From Campylobacterales bacterium (GTDB lineage: Bacteria; Campylobacterota; Campylobacteria; Campylobacterales; QNZT01), in assembly GCA_027023305.1 (NCBI GenBank), contig JALVVR010000048.1, forward strand, positions 171,579-235,578: DNA of 64,000 nucleotides, written 5' to 3'. This document shows, one piece after another, positions 20,080 to 29,667 of the stretch (within the stretch, counting starts at the first letter, position 1; each line of letters opens with the position of its first letter). A program made the position numbers and the translations under genes. A model generated the notes under the pieces. The model made no database searches and had not been told where the DNA came from. It saw only the letters and a program-made list of their open reading frames with translations.

Positions 20080-21408
20080 ATGAAACACATAGTGAAAAAA
20101 GTTTTACCCCTTTCACTTATAGTTGCCCTAAGATTTTTTGGGCTTTTTATCGTACTATCAGTTTTATCACAATATGCAAAAGACATAGATGGTGGAACTG
20201 CATTTTTAGCTGGTCTTGCAATTGGTGGATATGCACTTACTCAAGCAGTGCTACAAGTACCATTTGGTGTCATGAGTGACAAGTTTGGCAGAAAAAAGAC
20301 TCTGCTTTTTGGACTTTTACTCTTTGCTTTTGGTTCAATCGTAGCAGCAGAGGCTACAAATATATATATGCTTTTACTAGGTAGATTTTTACAAGGAGCT
20401 GGAGCAATAGGAAGTGTTGTAACAGCTATGATCGCTGACCAAGTAAGAGAAGATGAAAGAGCTCACTCAATGGCAGTGATGGGAATGGTTATAGCTATGA
20501 GTTTTGCAGCAGCTATGATTATAGGACCTTTGTTAGCAGGTGCATATAGTGTTGCTTCTCTTTTTTGGCTAACTGCCATCCTTGCAATCTCAGCTTTAGT
20601 GATACTCTTTACTGCAGTTCCTGAACCTCCAAAAATAGTTCACCACTACTCAGAAGAGGAAGCAAAGATAAAAGAAGTTTTCAAAGATAAAGATTTAGTT
20701 AGAATGTACATAACTTTTCTTTTCCATAGTTCAACTATGGCGATAGCATTTTTTATAATCCCGATTTTACTAAAAAACAAGTTTCATATGGAAACTGTTG
20801 AGTACTGGAAAGTATATCTTCCAGCTGTAATCTTTGGAATCTTAGCTATGGCACCTGCAGCGATACTTGGAGAGAAGTACGGAAAAGGTAAAGAGATATT
20901 TTTAGCTTCTATTGGATTTATAATAGCCTCTTTTTTACTGATGGGATTTACATCTAGCTTTTTTCTTTTTGCAGTTGGAGCAACATTTTTCTTTATAGGA
21001 TTTAACATGTTTGAGCCACTTCTACAAAGCTTTGTAAGTAAGTTCGCAAAAGTTCACCAAAAAGGAGCAGCATTAGGAGTTGCAAATACTTTTTCTTATG
21101 TAGGTATATTTTTAGGTGGAGCAATAGGTGGTTGGCTATATGGAGTCGTCGGAGAAAAAGGTTTAGCTATAGCTGTAACCATTTTATCTATATTTTGGAT
21201 AGCTTGGATAATTGGCATGAGAAATCCAGCTCTAAGAGCTAACCTTTTCTTATCAACTGATGAGTATGACGACTCAAAACTTCCAGCCTTAAAAACTATA
21301 AAAGGTATAAATGATTTTTATACAAACCATACTGAAAACTTGATAGTTATCAAATATGAAGATGGTGTTATCAGTGAAGATGAGATAAAAGAGGTATTAC
21401 GGGCTTAA
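20080..21408 (+). CDS. MFS transporter with C-terminal soluble tail
   Basis: 442 residues with twelve predicted membrane helices. The loop 2-3 motif GVMSDKFGRKKTLLFG (residues ~66-82) marks the major facilitator superfamily, and the DQVREDERAHSMAVMGM stretch suits the drug/H+ antiporter branch. After the last helix (~residue 390) come ~50 soluble residues ending in EDGVISEDEIKEVLRA, a small alpha/beta tail not usual for the family. An AAAGGA ribosome site precedes the ATG. Substrate unknown. Confidence 0.85.
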   Translation: MKHIVKKVLPLSLIVALRFFGLFIVLSVLSQYAKDIDGGTAFLAGLAIGGYALTQAVLQVPFGVMSDKFGRKKTLLFGLLLFAFGSIVAAEATNIYMLLLGRFLQGAGAIGSVVTAMIADQVREDERAHSMAVMGMVIAMSFAAAMIIGPLLAGAYSVASLFWLTAILAISALVILFTAVPEPPKIVHHYSEEEAKIKEVFKDKDLVRMYITFLFHSSTMAIAFFIIPILLKNKFHMETVEYWKVYLPAVIFGILAMAPAAILGEKYGKGKEIFLASIGFIIASFLLMGFTSSFFLFAVGATFFFIGFNMFEPLLQSFVSKFAKVHQKGAALGVANTFSYVGIFLGGAIGGWLYGVVGEKGLAIAVTILSIFWIAWIIGMRNPALRANLFLSTDEYDDSKLPALKTIKGINDFYTNHTENLIVIKYEDGVISEDEIKEVLRA

Positions 21409-21411
21409 CGA

Positions 21412-21458
21412 CATTATTCTTATCATTTCATGATATTATTAAGTCATTATTCTTATCA
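21412..21458 (+). promoter_or_regulatory. 14-bp direct repeat before speA
   Basis: CATTATTCTTATCA occurs at 21412-21425 and again at 21445-21458, 33 bp start to start (about three helical turns), between the MFS stop and the speA ribosome site. The layout would suit tandem binding by one regulator on one DNA face; no regulator is identified. Confidence 0.4.
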
Positions 21459-21470
21459 CAAGGAAAAACT

Positions 21471-23285
21471 TTGCAAAGATATGGACTTGATTTTTGGAGT
21501 GATGATAACTTTTTTATAAAAGATGGGGTAGTTAAACTCAACTACCTCTCATCACCATCTCTTTATAAGATAGTTTCTAACATACGAAAAGATGGACTAA
21601 AAGGTCCTCTTCTTTTAAGATTTCCTCATCTTATAAAAAAACAAATTGACAAAATTTTTTCTGAATTTAGTCGAGCTTTTAGTGAGCTTGATTATAGTGG
21701 AAAATTTAATGCAGTTTATCCTCTAAAAGTCAACCAAAATCCAAACCTTTTAAACTCTATTTTAGAAGCTTCAACCTCTTATGAGTATGGGCTAGAAGCT
21801 GGAAGTAAGGCTGAGCTTTTGATAGCTATGGGAAGTATAAAAGACAACTCCCCTATCACTGTAAATGGCTTTAAAGATAAAGAACTTATCTCTTTAGGAT
21901 TTTTATCTGCAAGTATTGGACAAAATATCACTCTAACAATAGAGGGCATAAATGAACTAGAAACCATTATAAAAATGTCAAAAGATTATAAAATCCTACC
22001 AAAAATAGGGCTTAGAGTAAGACTTCACTCTTTGGGTGAGGGACTTTGGGCAAAAAGTGGTGGAATAAACTCAAAATTTGGACTGAGTGCAACTGAACTT
22101 ATAACAGCAATAGAGCTTTTAAAAAAGCATAACCTACTAGAAAACTTTACCATGATACACTTTCATATAGGTAGTCAAATCACCTCCATATCTCCACTAA
22201 AAAAGGCTTTAAGAGAGGTAGGAAATATCTATGGTGATCTTATCAAAATGGGAGCAAAAAATCTAAACACTATAAACTTAGGAGGAGGACTTGCAGTTGA
22301 ATATGGACAAAGCTCAAAATCAAAAGTTGCAAACTACTCTTTAAATGAGTATGCAAATGATATAGTCTTTATGCTTCAAACTATTTCTAAAGATAAAAGA
22401 GTAAAAGAACCAAATATCATGATAGAATCAGGCAGATATATAACAGCTTCTCATGCAGTGCTTGTAGCTCCAGTTTATGAGCTTTTCTCTCATGATTATC
22501 AAGAGAGCTTACTAAATCTAAAGTCTAAAAACCCTCCACTAGTTGATGAACTAAAGGAGCTTTATGATTTTATAGAGCCATCAAATGCTTTAGAGTTTTT
22601 ACATGACAGCCTTGATCATTTAAACTCACTTTTAACTCTTTTTGATTTAGGTTATATTGATTTACAAGATAGATCAAACAGTGAGATTTTAACTCACCTC
22701 ATCATCCAAAAAGCTATCCTCTTACTTGATAATACAAACTCTAATGAGCTTTTAAAACTAGAAAATCAAATCCAAGAAAAGTACTTAGTAAACTTCTCTA
22801 TCTTTCAAAGTATGCCAGATTTTTGGGGACTTAGACAAAATTTTCCAGTTATGCCACTAACAAAACTAGACAAAAAGCCAACCAGAAGTGCTTCTTTGTG
22901 GGATATAACTTGTGATAGTGATGGAGAAATGAGTTTTGATGAAAACAACCCACTTTATCTTCATGATATAGATATAAAAAAGGAGGATTACTTTTTGGGT
23001 TTTTTTCTAGTTGGTGCTTATCAAGAAGTACTTGGCATGAAACACAATCTTTTTGAAAAACCAACCGAAGTTACTGTAAATATAGATAAAAATTCTTATA
23101 GATTAGAAAATCTAATCCCTGCAAACAGTATTTATGATACATTAAACTCTTTGGGATATGATGTCAAAAATCTTGAAAACAGACTAAAAAAAAGTATCAA
23201 AAATAGTAAAGATTTTAAAAAACTAGATGAACTTTTAAAAGATAATTCATATCTAAGAACATTTATAAATCAGGATGATAGATGA
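21471..23285 (+). CDS. speA: Biosynthetic arginine decarboxylase
   Basis: 604 residues. It converts arginine to agmatine with pyridoxal phosphate as first step to putrescine/spermidine (alanine-racemase-fold type III decarboxylase). The PLP lysine is in FNAVYPLKVNQN (~residue 86). Other marks are TMIHFHIGSQ, TINLGGGLAVEYG and, near residue 475, the acidic WDITCDSDGE loop containing the catalytic cysteine. The start is TTG at 21471, with AAGGAA 6 nt upstream; the N-terminal YGLDFWSDDNFFIKDG aligns with SpeA starts. It overlaps cysE by 4 nt. Confidence 0.95.
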   Translation: MQRYGLDFWSDDNFFIKDGVVKLNYLSSPSLYKIVSNIRKDGLKGPLLLRFPHLIKKQIDKIFSEFSRAFSELDYSGKFNAVYPLKVNQNPNLLNSILEASTSYEYGLEAGSKAELLIAMGSIKDNSPITVNGFKDKELISLGFLSASIGQNITLTIEGINELETIIKMSKDYKILPKIGLRVRLHSLGEGLWAKSGGINSKFGLSATELITAIELLKKHNLLENFTMIHFHIGSQITSISPLKKALREVGNIYGDLIKMGAKNLNTINLGGGLAVEYGQSSKSKVANYSLNEYANDIVFMLQTISKDKRVKEPNIMIESGRYITASHAVLVAPVYELFSHDYQESLLNLKSKNPPLVDELKELYDFIEPSNALEFLHDSLDHLNSLLTLFDLGYIDLQDRSNSEILTHLIIQKAILLLDNTNSNELLKLENQIQEKYLVNFSIFQSMPDFWGLRQNFPVMPLTKLDKKPTRSASLWDITCDSDGEMSFDENNPLYLHDIDIKKEDYFLGFFLVGAYQEVLGMKHNLFEKPTEVTVNIDKNSYRLENLIPANSIYDTLNSLGYDVKNLENRLKKSIKNSKDFKKLDELLKDNSYLRTFINQDDR

Positions 23286-23995
23286 AGCAAACACTATGGC
23301 AACAAATAAAAGAAGATCTTCTAACCCCATGGAGAAATGACCCTGCAATAGAGTCAAAAATAGAACTTTTTACAAACTACCCAGGAGTTTGGGCTATCAT
23401 TCACTATCGTATAGCAAGCAGACTTTACAAAAAAGGATGGATAAGATTATCCAGATTTTTGATGGGATTAACTCAATTTGTTACAAATGTTGATATACAT
23501 CCATGTGCAACTATCGGAAGAAGAGTTTTTATAGATCATGCCTTTGGAGTTGTGATAGGAGAAACAACCGTTATAGAAGATGATGTACTTATCTATCAAG
23601 GAGTTACACTTGGTGGAGTAAATCTTGATAAAGGTATAAAAAGACATCCTACTATCAAACAAGGTGCAGTTATAGGCGGTGGAGCTAAAGTCTTAGGAGA
23701 TATAACCATAGGAAAAAACTCTAGGATAGGAGCAAACTCTGTAGTAGTAAAAGATGTTCCAGACGAATCAACAGCAGTAGGAATCCCAGCTCGTATAGTT
23801 ACAAAAGGAAAAGATAAATCCCAACTAAGCCACAACAAGCTTCCAGATATAAATCAACAACTTTTTATCTACCTAACAAAAAGGATAGAAAGCTTAGAAC
23901 AAGCTATCATGACTCACACAGAAAAAGAGCTTCCTAAAAAAGATGAAGAGTTAGAAAATATTTATCAAGAGTTTATTAACTCTATCAAAAACTAA
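23282..23995 (+). CDS. cysE: Serine O-acetyltransferase
   Basis: 237 residues. It acetylates serine from acetyl-CoA, the first committed step of cysteine synthesis. An N-terminal helical domain is followed by left-handed beta-helix hexapeptide repeats from ~residue 75: DIHPCATIGRRVFIDHAFG, VIGETTVIEDDVLIYQGVTL, GAVIGGGAKVLGDITIG. The catalytic histidine is in FIDHAFGVVIGET. The C-terminal ~45 residues are a charged helix. It is translationally coupled to speA; its 3' end overlaps the convergent frdB-like gene by 11 bp. Confidence 0.94.
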   Translation: MKQTLWQQIKEDLLTPWRNDPAIESKIELFTNYPGVWAIIHYRIASRLYKKGWIRLSRFLMGLTQFVTNVDIHPCATIGRRVFIDHAFGVVIGETTVIEDDVLIYQGVTLGGVNLDKGIKRHPTIKQGAVIGGGAKVLGDITIGKNSRIGANSVVVKDVPDESTAVGIPARIVTKGKDKSQLSHNKLPDINQQLFIYLTKRIESLEQAIMTHTEKELPKKDEELENIYQEFINSIKN

Positions 23996-24695
23996 GTCCA
24001 AAATCTAAGTTTTGACCAAAGTTTGGATCTATATAGCCATACTTTGCACTTTTTGCTCTTAAGTTCATAATATCCATCTTTGGATCTATATTTTGAGGAC
24101 AAACTGCACTACATTCTCCACAAAGAGTACAATCCCAAATACCATTTTGTTGAACTAAATCTATCTTTTGCTTTTCATCTTCACATCTTTTATCATTCGT
24201 ATATCTTAAAACTCTAGTTAAGGTAAAAGGTCCTAAAAACTCTTTATTGACTTCTAAAACAGGACAAGAACTAAAGCAAGAGTTACAAAGGATACAATCA
24301 CTCTGTCTCTCTATCAACTTCTCATCCTCTTTTGTTTGTTTAACTATTTTTTGCTCTTCTAAAAAAGCTCTAGTTTTTACCAAAGTCATAAAACTAGCAT
24401 CAGCCTCAACAACCAAATCTTTTATGATAGGAAGCTTTGAAAGTGGTGTTATAACATCTCCATCTTGCAACTTATATCCACAAGAAAGCTTCTCTCTACC
24501 ATTTACCCTAACTGCACAACTTCCACAAACTTCACTTCTACATCCACTGTCAAATGTCAAAGTTTGATCTATATTTATCTTTATAAAGCTTAAAGCTTCT
24601 AAAAGTATAGGACTCTCTAGTGGTATCTCATACTCAACTTCAACTTTAGGCTCAGGTTTTCTATATGTACAATATCTTTGAACTATTATTTTCAT
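23985..24695 (-). CDS. Succinate dehydrogenase/fumarate reductase iron-sulfur subunit
   Basis: 236 residues. The N-terminal plant-type ferredoxin domain holds the [2Fe-2S] ligands (GCRSEVCGSCAVRVNG and a later Cys in KLSCGY). The C-terminal domain holds two motifs for the [4Fe-4S] and [3Fe-4S] clusters: CILCNSCFSSCPV and CTLCGECSAVCPQN. The order and length are normal for FrdB/SdhB. It overlaps the flavoprotein gene by 4 nt. No gene for a membrane anchor (SdhC/D, FrdC/D or SdhE type) is adjacent, so the electron partner is unresolved. Confidence 0.9.
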   Translation of the reverse strand: MKIIVQRYCTYRKPEPKVEVEYEIPLESPILLEALSFIKINIDQTLTFDSGCRSEVCGSCAVRVNGREKLSCGYKLQDGDVITPLSKLPIIKDLVVEADASFMTLVKTRAFLEEQKIVKQTKEDEKLIERQSDCILCNSCFSSCPVLEVNKEFLGPFTLTRVLRYTNDKRCEDEKQKIDLVQQNGIWDCTLCGECSAVCPQNIDPKMDIMNLRAKSAKYGYIDPNFGQNLDFGLSF

Positions 24696-26179
24696 GATAA
24701 TCTCCCTAAAGCTTGATTTACTATCTCTTTAGACAAAACAAGAGAGTTTTTAAACTTCAAAAAGTCAACTAAAGTATTATTATAAGTTTTACTTTTATCT
24801 ATAATCCCTAACTTTGGCAACTCTTCTAAAAACTTCATAACACCCAAAAGATTTTCTTTCTCTCTTTTTATACCCACTTTAAAGTAAAGTATTTCTCCTA
24901 ACTCATCTCTTTTTTTATAAAAGTTATCATGACAATCAAACTCAAAAATCTCATCTATATAACTCTTAACACTCTCAATAGTTGAACATTCTACTAAGCT
25001 TTTATCTTTAGCATATAAAGCTGAGTTTTCACCAACTATCATCCCAAAAGCCACTATTTCCAAAAGTGAATTTCCACCAAGTCTATTTGCTCCGTGAACC
25101 CTTGCATCACTACACTCTCCAACTGCAAAAAGTCCCTTAACATCACTCATTAGATTTTCATCAACTTCGATACCTCCCATAGAGTAGTGAGCAACTGGTT
25201 TGATAGGTATAAGCTCATCTATGGGATCAATATTTTCATAAAACATTGCTAGTTTTCTCTCTTGAGGTAGATTTTCATCTATAAACTTCTCTCCAAGATC
25301 TCTTATATCCAAAAAGACTTGATTTCCTCTCTCTATCTGCTCCCAAATAGCAAGGCTCACTTTATCTCGAGGCAAAAGCTCATCTACAAATTTCTCTCCA
25401 TCCTGATTTAAAAGTTTACCACCTGCCCCTCTAGCACTCTCACTTATAAGTACTGAAGAATTTTTAAGTCCTGTTGGATGAAACTGTATGAAATCCAGAT
25501 TAGAAACTTTAACCCCTTGTTTGATACAAAGAGCTATCGCATCCCCAGTTGAAGAGTACATATTTGTAGTATATGAGTGATAAATCCCTGCATAGCCTCC
25601 AGTTGCCAACACAACACTTTTAGCAAAAACCTCTTTTAACTCTCCACTCCTTATATCTAAAAATACTGCTCCTCCAACAACACCTTCATATATAATAAGT
25701 TCAACTAAATAATGCTCATATAAAAAATCTACCTCCTCTTTAAGGCAATTATCATATAGAGTTTGAAGTATTTTTAGCCCTGTATAATCTTGCGAATAAC
25801 AAGCTCTGTTATACTTTGTTCCACCTAACTTTCTTTGAGCTATATTCCCCTCATCATCCCTACTAAAAACAACACCTATACTATCTAACCACTCGATAGC
25901 TTTAGGAGCATTTTCACACATCTTTGTAACCATCTTTTCATCTGCTAAATCATGAGATGCTTTTAAAGTATCTTCTATATGTTTTTCTATACTATCTCCA
26001 TCAGAGGAACTTAAAACTGCATTTATCCCACCTTGAGCCATAGATGTTTGGGATCTTGTAGGATAACTTTCACTCACTACTAAAACTTTAGCCCCACTCT
26101 TTTTTGCCCAAATTGCAGAGGTTAAACCAGCCCCACCAGAGCCTATAACAAGAGTATCCACTTTTATACTTTTATCCAT
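24692..26179 (-). CDS. Succinate dehydrogenase/fumarate reductase flavoprotein subunit, short form
   Basis: 495 residues; FrdA/SdhA are usually ~570-660. FAD-binding GSGGAGLTSAIWAKKSG opens the protein, and SMAQGGINAVL (covalent FAD region, but with Ser-Met before Ala-Gln-Gly rather than a His in the usual position), FIQFHPTGL, LPRDKVSLAI and KPVAHYSMGGI with VHGANRLGGNSLLE complete the active site. The C-terminal helical domain is shortened and the terminal RGAHxR segment is absent. No signal peptide. It pairs with the downstream iron-sulfur gene. Alternative: a soluble fumarate reductase using a thiol or other donor. Confidence 0.86.
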   Translation of the reverse strand: MDKSIKVDTLVIGSGGAGLTSAIWAKKSGAKVLVVSESYPTRSQTSMAQGGINAVLSSSDGDSIEKHIEDTLKASHDLADEKMVTKMCENAPKAIEWLDSIGVVFSRDDEGNIAQRKLGGTKYNRACYSQDYTGLKILQTLYDNCLKEEVDFLYEHYLVELIIYEGVVGGAVFLDIRSGELKEVFAKSVVLATGGYAGIYHSYTTNMYSSTGDAIALCIKQGVKVSNLDFIQFHPTGLKNSSVLISESARGAGGKLLNQDGEKFVDELLPRDKVSLAIWEQIERGNQVFLDIRDLGEKFIDENLPQERKLAMFYENIDPIDELIPIKPVAHYSMGGIEVDENLMSDVKGLFAVGECSDARVHGANRLGGNSLLEIVAFGMIVGENSALYAKDKSLVECSTIESVKSYIDEIFEFDCHDNFYKKRDELGEILYFKVGIKREKENLLGVMKFLEELPKLGIIDKSKTYNNTLVDFLKFKNSLVLSKEIVNQALGRLS

Positions 26180-26240
26180 ATTTATCTCTCATAATCTTTT
26201 TTGTTATACTATCATGATAGATTTATATTAGGAGAAATAC

Positions 26241-26834
26241 TTGAAAATTTTATCACAACCTATGGGGGCATATCAAACAAATTGCTACATAGTTTCTAAA
26301 AATAACAAAGAGCTAATAATAGACCCAGGAATGGGTGCAACATCTTTGGTTTTAGAGCATGTAAAAAATCCAATTGCTATTTTGAACACTCATGGACATT
26401 TTGACCATATTTGGAGTAACAAAGAGTTAAAAGATAAGTTAAATATACCTATATACTGCCCAAAAGATGACTGTTTTATGCTTGAAAATGACCCATTTTC
26501 ACAAGGCACTCCAAAAAGCAAAGCTGATGTTATGCCAAATGGAGATGTAGAGTTTAAGATAGATGACTTTGAAGTAAAGTTCATTCACTTTGCAGGACAT
26601 ACTCCAGGATGCTCAGTCATAGAGATAGAAGATAGTTGGTTTAGTGGAGATTTTATATTTGAAAACTCAATAGGTAGAGTTGATTTTCCCTACTCTTCAC
26701 CAGAGGATATGAAAAAAAGTATAAACAAGTTTTTAAAAATAGATTATGATAAAAAAGTTTATACTGGTCATGGAAATCCAACTAGTATAAAAGTTGAACA
26801 ATCAAGAATAGGAGCTTGGCTAAATTATATATAG
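26241..26834 (+). CDS. MBL-fold metallohydrolase (glyoxalase II-like)
   Basis: 197 residues. The zinc-binding signature THGHFDHIW is near residue 50-58, with further metal ligands in FIHFAGHTPGCS, FSGDFIFENSIGR and the final TGHGNP. The size and order match the small glyoxalase II-like (YcbL-type) hydrolases, which act on thioesters such as S-lactoylglutathione analogues. The start is TTG at 26241, with AGGAGA 6 nt upstream. Monocistronic; physiological substrate unknown. Confidence 0.88.
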   Translation: MKILSQPMGAYQTNCYIVSKNNKELIIDPGMGATSLVLEHVKNPIAILNTHGHFDHIWSNKELKDKLNIPIYCPKDDCFMLENDPFSQGTPKSKADVMPNGDVEFKIDDFEVKFIHFAGHTPGCSVIEIEDSWFSGDFIFENSIGRVDFPYSSPEDMKKSINKFLKIDYDKKVYTGHGNPTSIKVEQSRIGAWLNYI

Positions 26835-26838
26835 AAAG

Positions 26839-26914
26839 TGGTGGCTTGAGACAGAATCGAACTGCCGACACGGTGATTTTCAGTCACCTGCTCTACCGAC
26901 TGAGCTATCAAGCC
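26839..26914 (-). tRNA. tRNA-Phe (GAA)
   Basis: On the minus strand the acceptor arm GGCTTGA pairs with TCAAGCC. The D loop AGCTCAGTCGGTAGAGC is canonical. The anticodon stem GGTGA/TCACC holds the loop CTGAAAA (anticodon GAA), and the T loop is TTCGATT. A 3' ACCA is encoded. 76 nt. Confidence 0.97.
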
Positions 26915-26967
26915 ATTTGTAATTGAGTTGAGATTATACATAAAGAAGATAAAATTTAGCTTAAGAT

Positions 26968-27000
26968 TAAGACAATTTGAAAAAAATCCAAATTATCTTA
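26968..27000 (-). terminator. Hairpin between the HDOD gene and tRNA-Phe
   Basis: A 12-bp inverted repeat (TAAGATAATTTG / CAAATTGTCTTA on the minus strand, one wobble) with a 9-nt loop starts 11 nt after the HDOD stop codon. There is no strong U run behind it. Candidate terminator or processing site. Confidence 0.5.
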
Positions 27001-27010
27001 TATCAATATA

Positions 27011-27832
27011 CTATACAGATTCTGTTTGAAAGTGATTTTCGTAAACTTCATTAAATTTATCTTTATCTAAAGAGTACTTTTCAACTATGCTAAGAGCTAT
27101 ATTTAAACTCTCTTCTCTATCAAAAGATATAGTAGTGATCAGTGATTTTACAGCTTCAAGTGATGCAGAATATGCTCTTACATCTTCATCAGCTAAATCA
27201 GGGCTATTTAAGTATTTTAGTGAGTTAAACATTTTAGGGTCAAAGTTCCAATCTTCTAAAATAAGTGCTGAAACTTCTTCATTTGTTATACCAAAAACAT
27301 TATCTTCTAACTCTTTAAGCTCACTTAGATTTTTACATTTTAAAACTGCTGATTTAAACTCATCAGCCTTGTTATGTTCTATAACTATACTAGCTAAAAC
27401 TATTTTTCCAATTTCCATCAAAAAAGATGTCAAACTAAGTACATCTAAAGACTTTTTTTTACCTCTATACCATTTAGATATAAAAGCATTTTGTTCTTGA
27501 GTGATTTTCGAAAAACTGTTTGTATCTAGTCCATAAGGCGATAGGTCTAAGTCAGGTTTTTTTTGTAAAAATGAGCTAAATGCAAACCCTTTTACCGTCT
27601 CCATTCCAAAAATAGAAACAGCTTGAGCTACACTTTTTATCTCTCTACTAAAGCCATAAAGTGGAGAATTTGCAGCTTTTAATATATTTGCTGTTGTCAT
27701 AGGGTCACCTTCAATAACTTTTGCAAGTTCCATAACTGAACCATCAGGGTCATTACAAACAGCCATGATTTTGTTTACAGTATCATCTAGTGGTGGGAAA
27801 GCACCCACTTTTTCCAATATCTTATCTTTCAT
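27011..27832 (-). CDS. HDOD-domain signalling protein
   Basis: 273 residues. It is a single HDOD (HD-related output) domain filling most of the chain: FPPLDDTVNKIMAVCNDPDG, then VIEGDPMTTANILKAANSPL and SVAQAVSIFGMETVKGFAFS. HDOD domains lack the metal His-Asp pair of true HD phosphohydrolases, as here. They act in stress and signalling networks, often beside chemotaxis or second-messenger genes, but no such neighbour is present. Monocistronic; function unknown. Confidence 0.85.
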   Translation of the reverse strand: MKDKILEKVGAFPPLDDTVNKIMAVCNDPDGSVMELAKVIEGDPMTTANILKAANSPLYGFSREIKSVAQAVSIFGMETVKGFAFSSFLQKKPDLDLSPYGLDTNSFSKITQEQNAFISKWYRGKKKSLDVLSLTSFLMEIGKIVLASIVIEHNKADEFKSAVLKCKNLSELKELEDNVFGITNEEVSALILEDWNFDPKMFNSLKYLNSPDLADEDVRAYSASLEAVKSLITTISFDREESLNIALSIVEKYSLDKDKFNEVYENHFQTESV

Positions 27833-27902
27833 CTAGAACACCTTTTATTTTAAGTATGAAACTATATCGGCAAAAGTGAGTTTTATTTTAGTAAAAATTA
27901 TA

Positions 27903-29594
27903 CTAAAATTCTGTTTTCAGTACACCACCTTGACTAGCATTTGTTACAAGTAGTCTGTATTGTTTTAACCAGCTACCTTTTAACTCTTTTTGTTTTGGTT
28001 CAAACACATCTCTCCTCTTTTGTATCTCTTCATCACTAAGCTCAACACTTAAAGAGTAGTTATCTATATCTATGTTGATAATATCTCCATCTTTAAGTAG
28101 GCCTATCACTCCACCCTCAGCAGCTTCAGGCGAAACATGACCTATACTAGCTCCATGAGTTGCACCACTAAATCTACCATCAGTTAGTAAAGCAACTTTA
28201 TCTCCAAGTCCCATACCCATGATAAGGCTTGTAGGAGCTAACATCTCTTGCATACCTGGACCTCCTTTTGGTCCTTCATATCTTATAACAACCACATCTC
28301 CAGCTTTAACTTTTCCACCAACAATTCCTCTCAAAGCTTCATCTTGTGAGTCAAAACAAACAGCTTTCCCACTAAACTTTCTCATGCTAGGAATCACACC
28401 TGCACTTTTGATAACAGCACCCTCACGAGCCAAGTTTCCATAAAGGATAGCAAGTCCTCCAACTTCTGAGTAAGGATTGTCTATGGTATGGATTATATTT
28501 GTATCTTTTATCTCACAACTTTCTATTCTCTCACCTATACTCTCTCCCTCAATGGTCAAGTTATCAGTAGCTAAAATATTTCCTCTTTTGTTAAGCTCTT
28601 TCATAACAGCACTAACTCCACCAGCTTTGTTTATATCTTCCATATGAACTGTACTTAGAGATGGAGATATTTTTGCTATGTGAGAAACTTTTTTACTCAT
28701 CTCATTGATGTTTTCAAGATTAAAATTAACTCCAGCTTCTTTTGCAATAGCTAACATATGAAGTACGGTATTTGAGCTTCCACCCATCGCCATATCCACG
28801 GCAAAGGCATTGTGAACTGCTTTATCATTTAGGATATTTCTTATTTTAAACTTCTCTGTGAGTTCTTCACTTTTTGCTATTTCGCAAACTCTTCTAGCAG
28901 CTTTTCTTAAAAGCTCTTCTCTCTCAGGAGTCAAAGCCAAAATAGTTCCATTTCCTTTAAGTGCTATACCCATAGCTTCCATCAAAGTATTCATACTATT
29001 TGCTGTAAACATACCAGAACAACTTCCTCCACTAGGACATGCTGCACACTCTATTTGAGTTAGTTTTTCCTCATCTATCTCTCCACTCTCAAACTGTCCA
29101 ACAGCTTCAAAAGCAGTAGCTAAATCTATACTAGTTCCATCTTTTAAAGCTCCAGCTTTCATAGGTCCACCACTTACAAAAACAGTAGGAACATTTACTC
29201 TTAAAGCCCCCATTATCATACCTGGAGTTATCTTGTCGCAGTTTGGTATAGCTATCATGGCATCTAATTTATGAGCATTCATGACTGTTTCTATTGAGTT
29301 TGCGATAATCTCACGACTTGGCAAACTATAAAGCATACCATCATGTCCCATCGCTATACCATCATCTACACCTATAGTGTTAAACTCAAACGGAACACAA
29401 TCATTTTTTCTAATCTCATCTTTGATAATCTCACTATATTTGTTTAAGAAAAAGTGCCCTGGAATAATCTCAATAAAAGAGTTTGCAACTCCGATAAATG
29501 GTTTGTCAAAATCTTCATCTTTAAGTCCAGTTGCTCTAAGCAAGCTTCTATGTGGTGCTCTTTGATAGCCTTTTTTTACTATATCACTTCTCAT
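27903..29594 (-). CDS. ilvD: Dihydroxy-acid dehydratase
   Basis: 563 residues. It dehydrates 2,3-dihydroxy-isovalerate and 2,3-dihydroxy-3-methylvalerate in valine/isoleucine synthesis, using an iron-sulfur cluster. Cluster ligands are seen in [12 protein letters not shown] and [20 protein letters not shown]. The C-terminal catalytic part shows [14 protein letters not shown] and [20 protein letters not shown]. The length is normal. It stands alone, without other ilv genes. Confidence 0.97.
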   Translation of the reverse strand: MRSDIVKKGYQRAPHRSLLRATGLKDEDFDKPFIGVANSFIEIIPGHFFLNKYSEIIKDEIRKNDCVPFEFNTIGVDDGIAMGHDGMLYSLPSREIIANSIETVMNAHKLDAMIAIPNCDKITPGMIMGALRVNVPTVFVSGGPMKAGALKDGTSIDLATAFEAVGQFESGEIDEEKLTQIECAACPSGGSCSGMFTANSMNTLMEAMGIALKGNGTILALTPEREELLRKAARRVCEIAKSEELTEKFKIRNILNDKAVHNAFAVDMAMGGSSNTVLHMLAIAKEAGVNFNLENINEMSKKVSHIAKISPSLSTVHMEDINKAGGVSAVMKELNKRGNILATDNLTIEGESIGERIESCEIKDTNIIHTIDNPYSEVGGLAILYGNLAREGAVIKSAGVIPSMRKFSGKAVCFDSQDEALRGIVGGKVKAGDVVVIRYEGPKGGPGMQEMLAPTSLIMGMGLGDKVALLTDGRFSGATHGASIGHVSPEAAEGGVIGLLKDGDIINIDIDNYSLSVELSDEEIQKRRDVFEPKQKELKGSWLKQYRLLVTNASQGGVLKTEF

Positions 29595-29667
29595 CAGTAA
29601 ATCCTTAATAATAAATTTAGCCTACTATAACAAAAAATTAAGTAAAGTTTTATTATAATCTCACCCA

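Noticed and set aside
24692-26179. L-aspartate oxidase (NadB) as identity of the 495-residue flavoprotein
   Set aside because: NadB has a similar length and fold, but this gene overlaps an FrdB/SdhB-type iron-sulfur gene, which NadB does not have, so a short fumarate reductase/succinate dehydrogenase is the better call.
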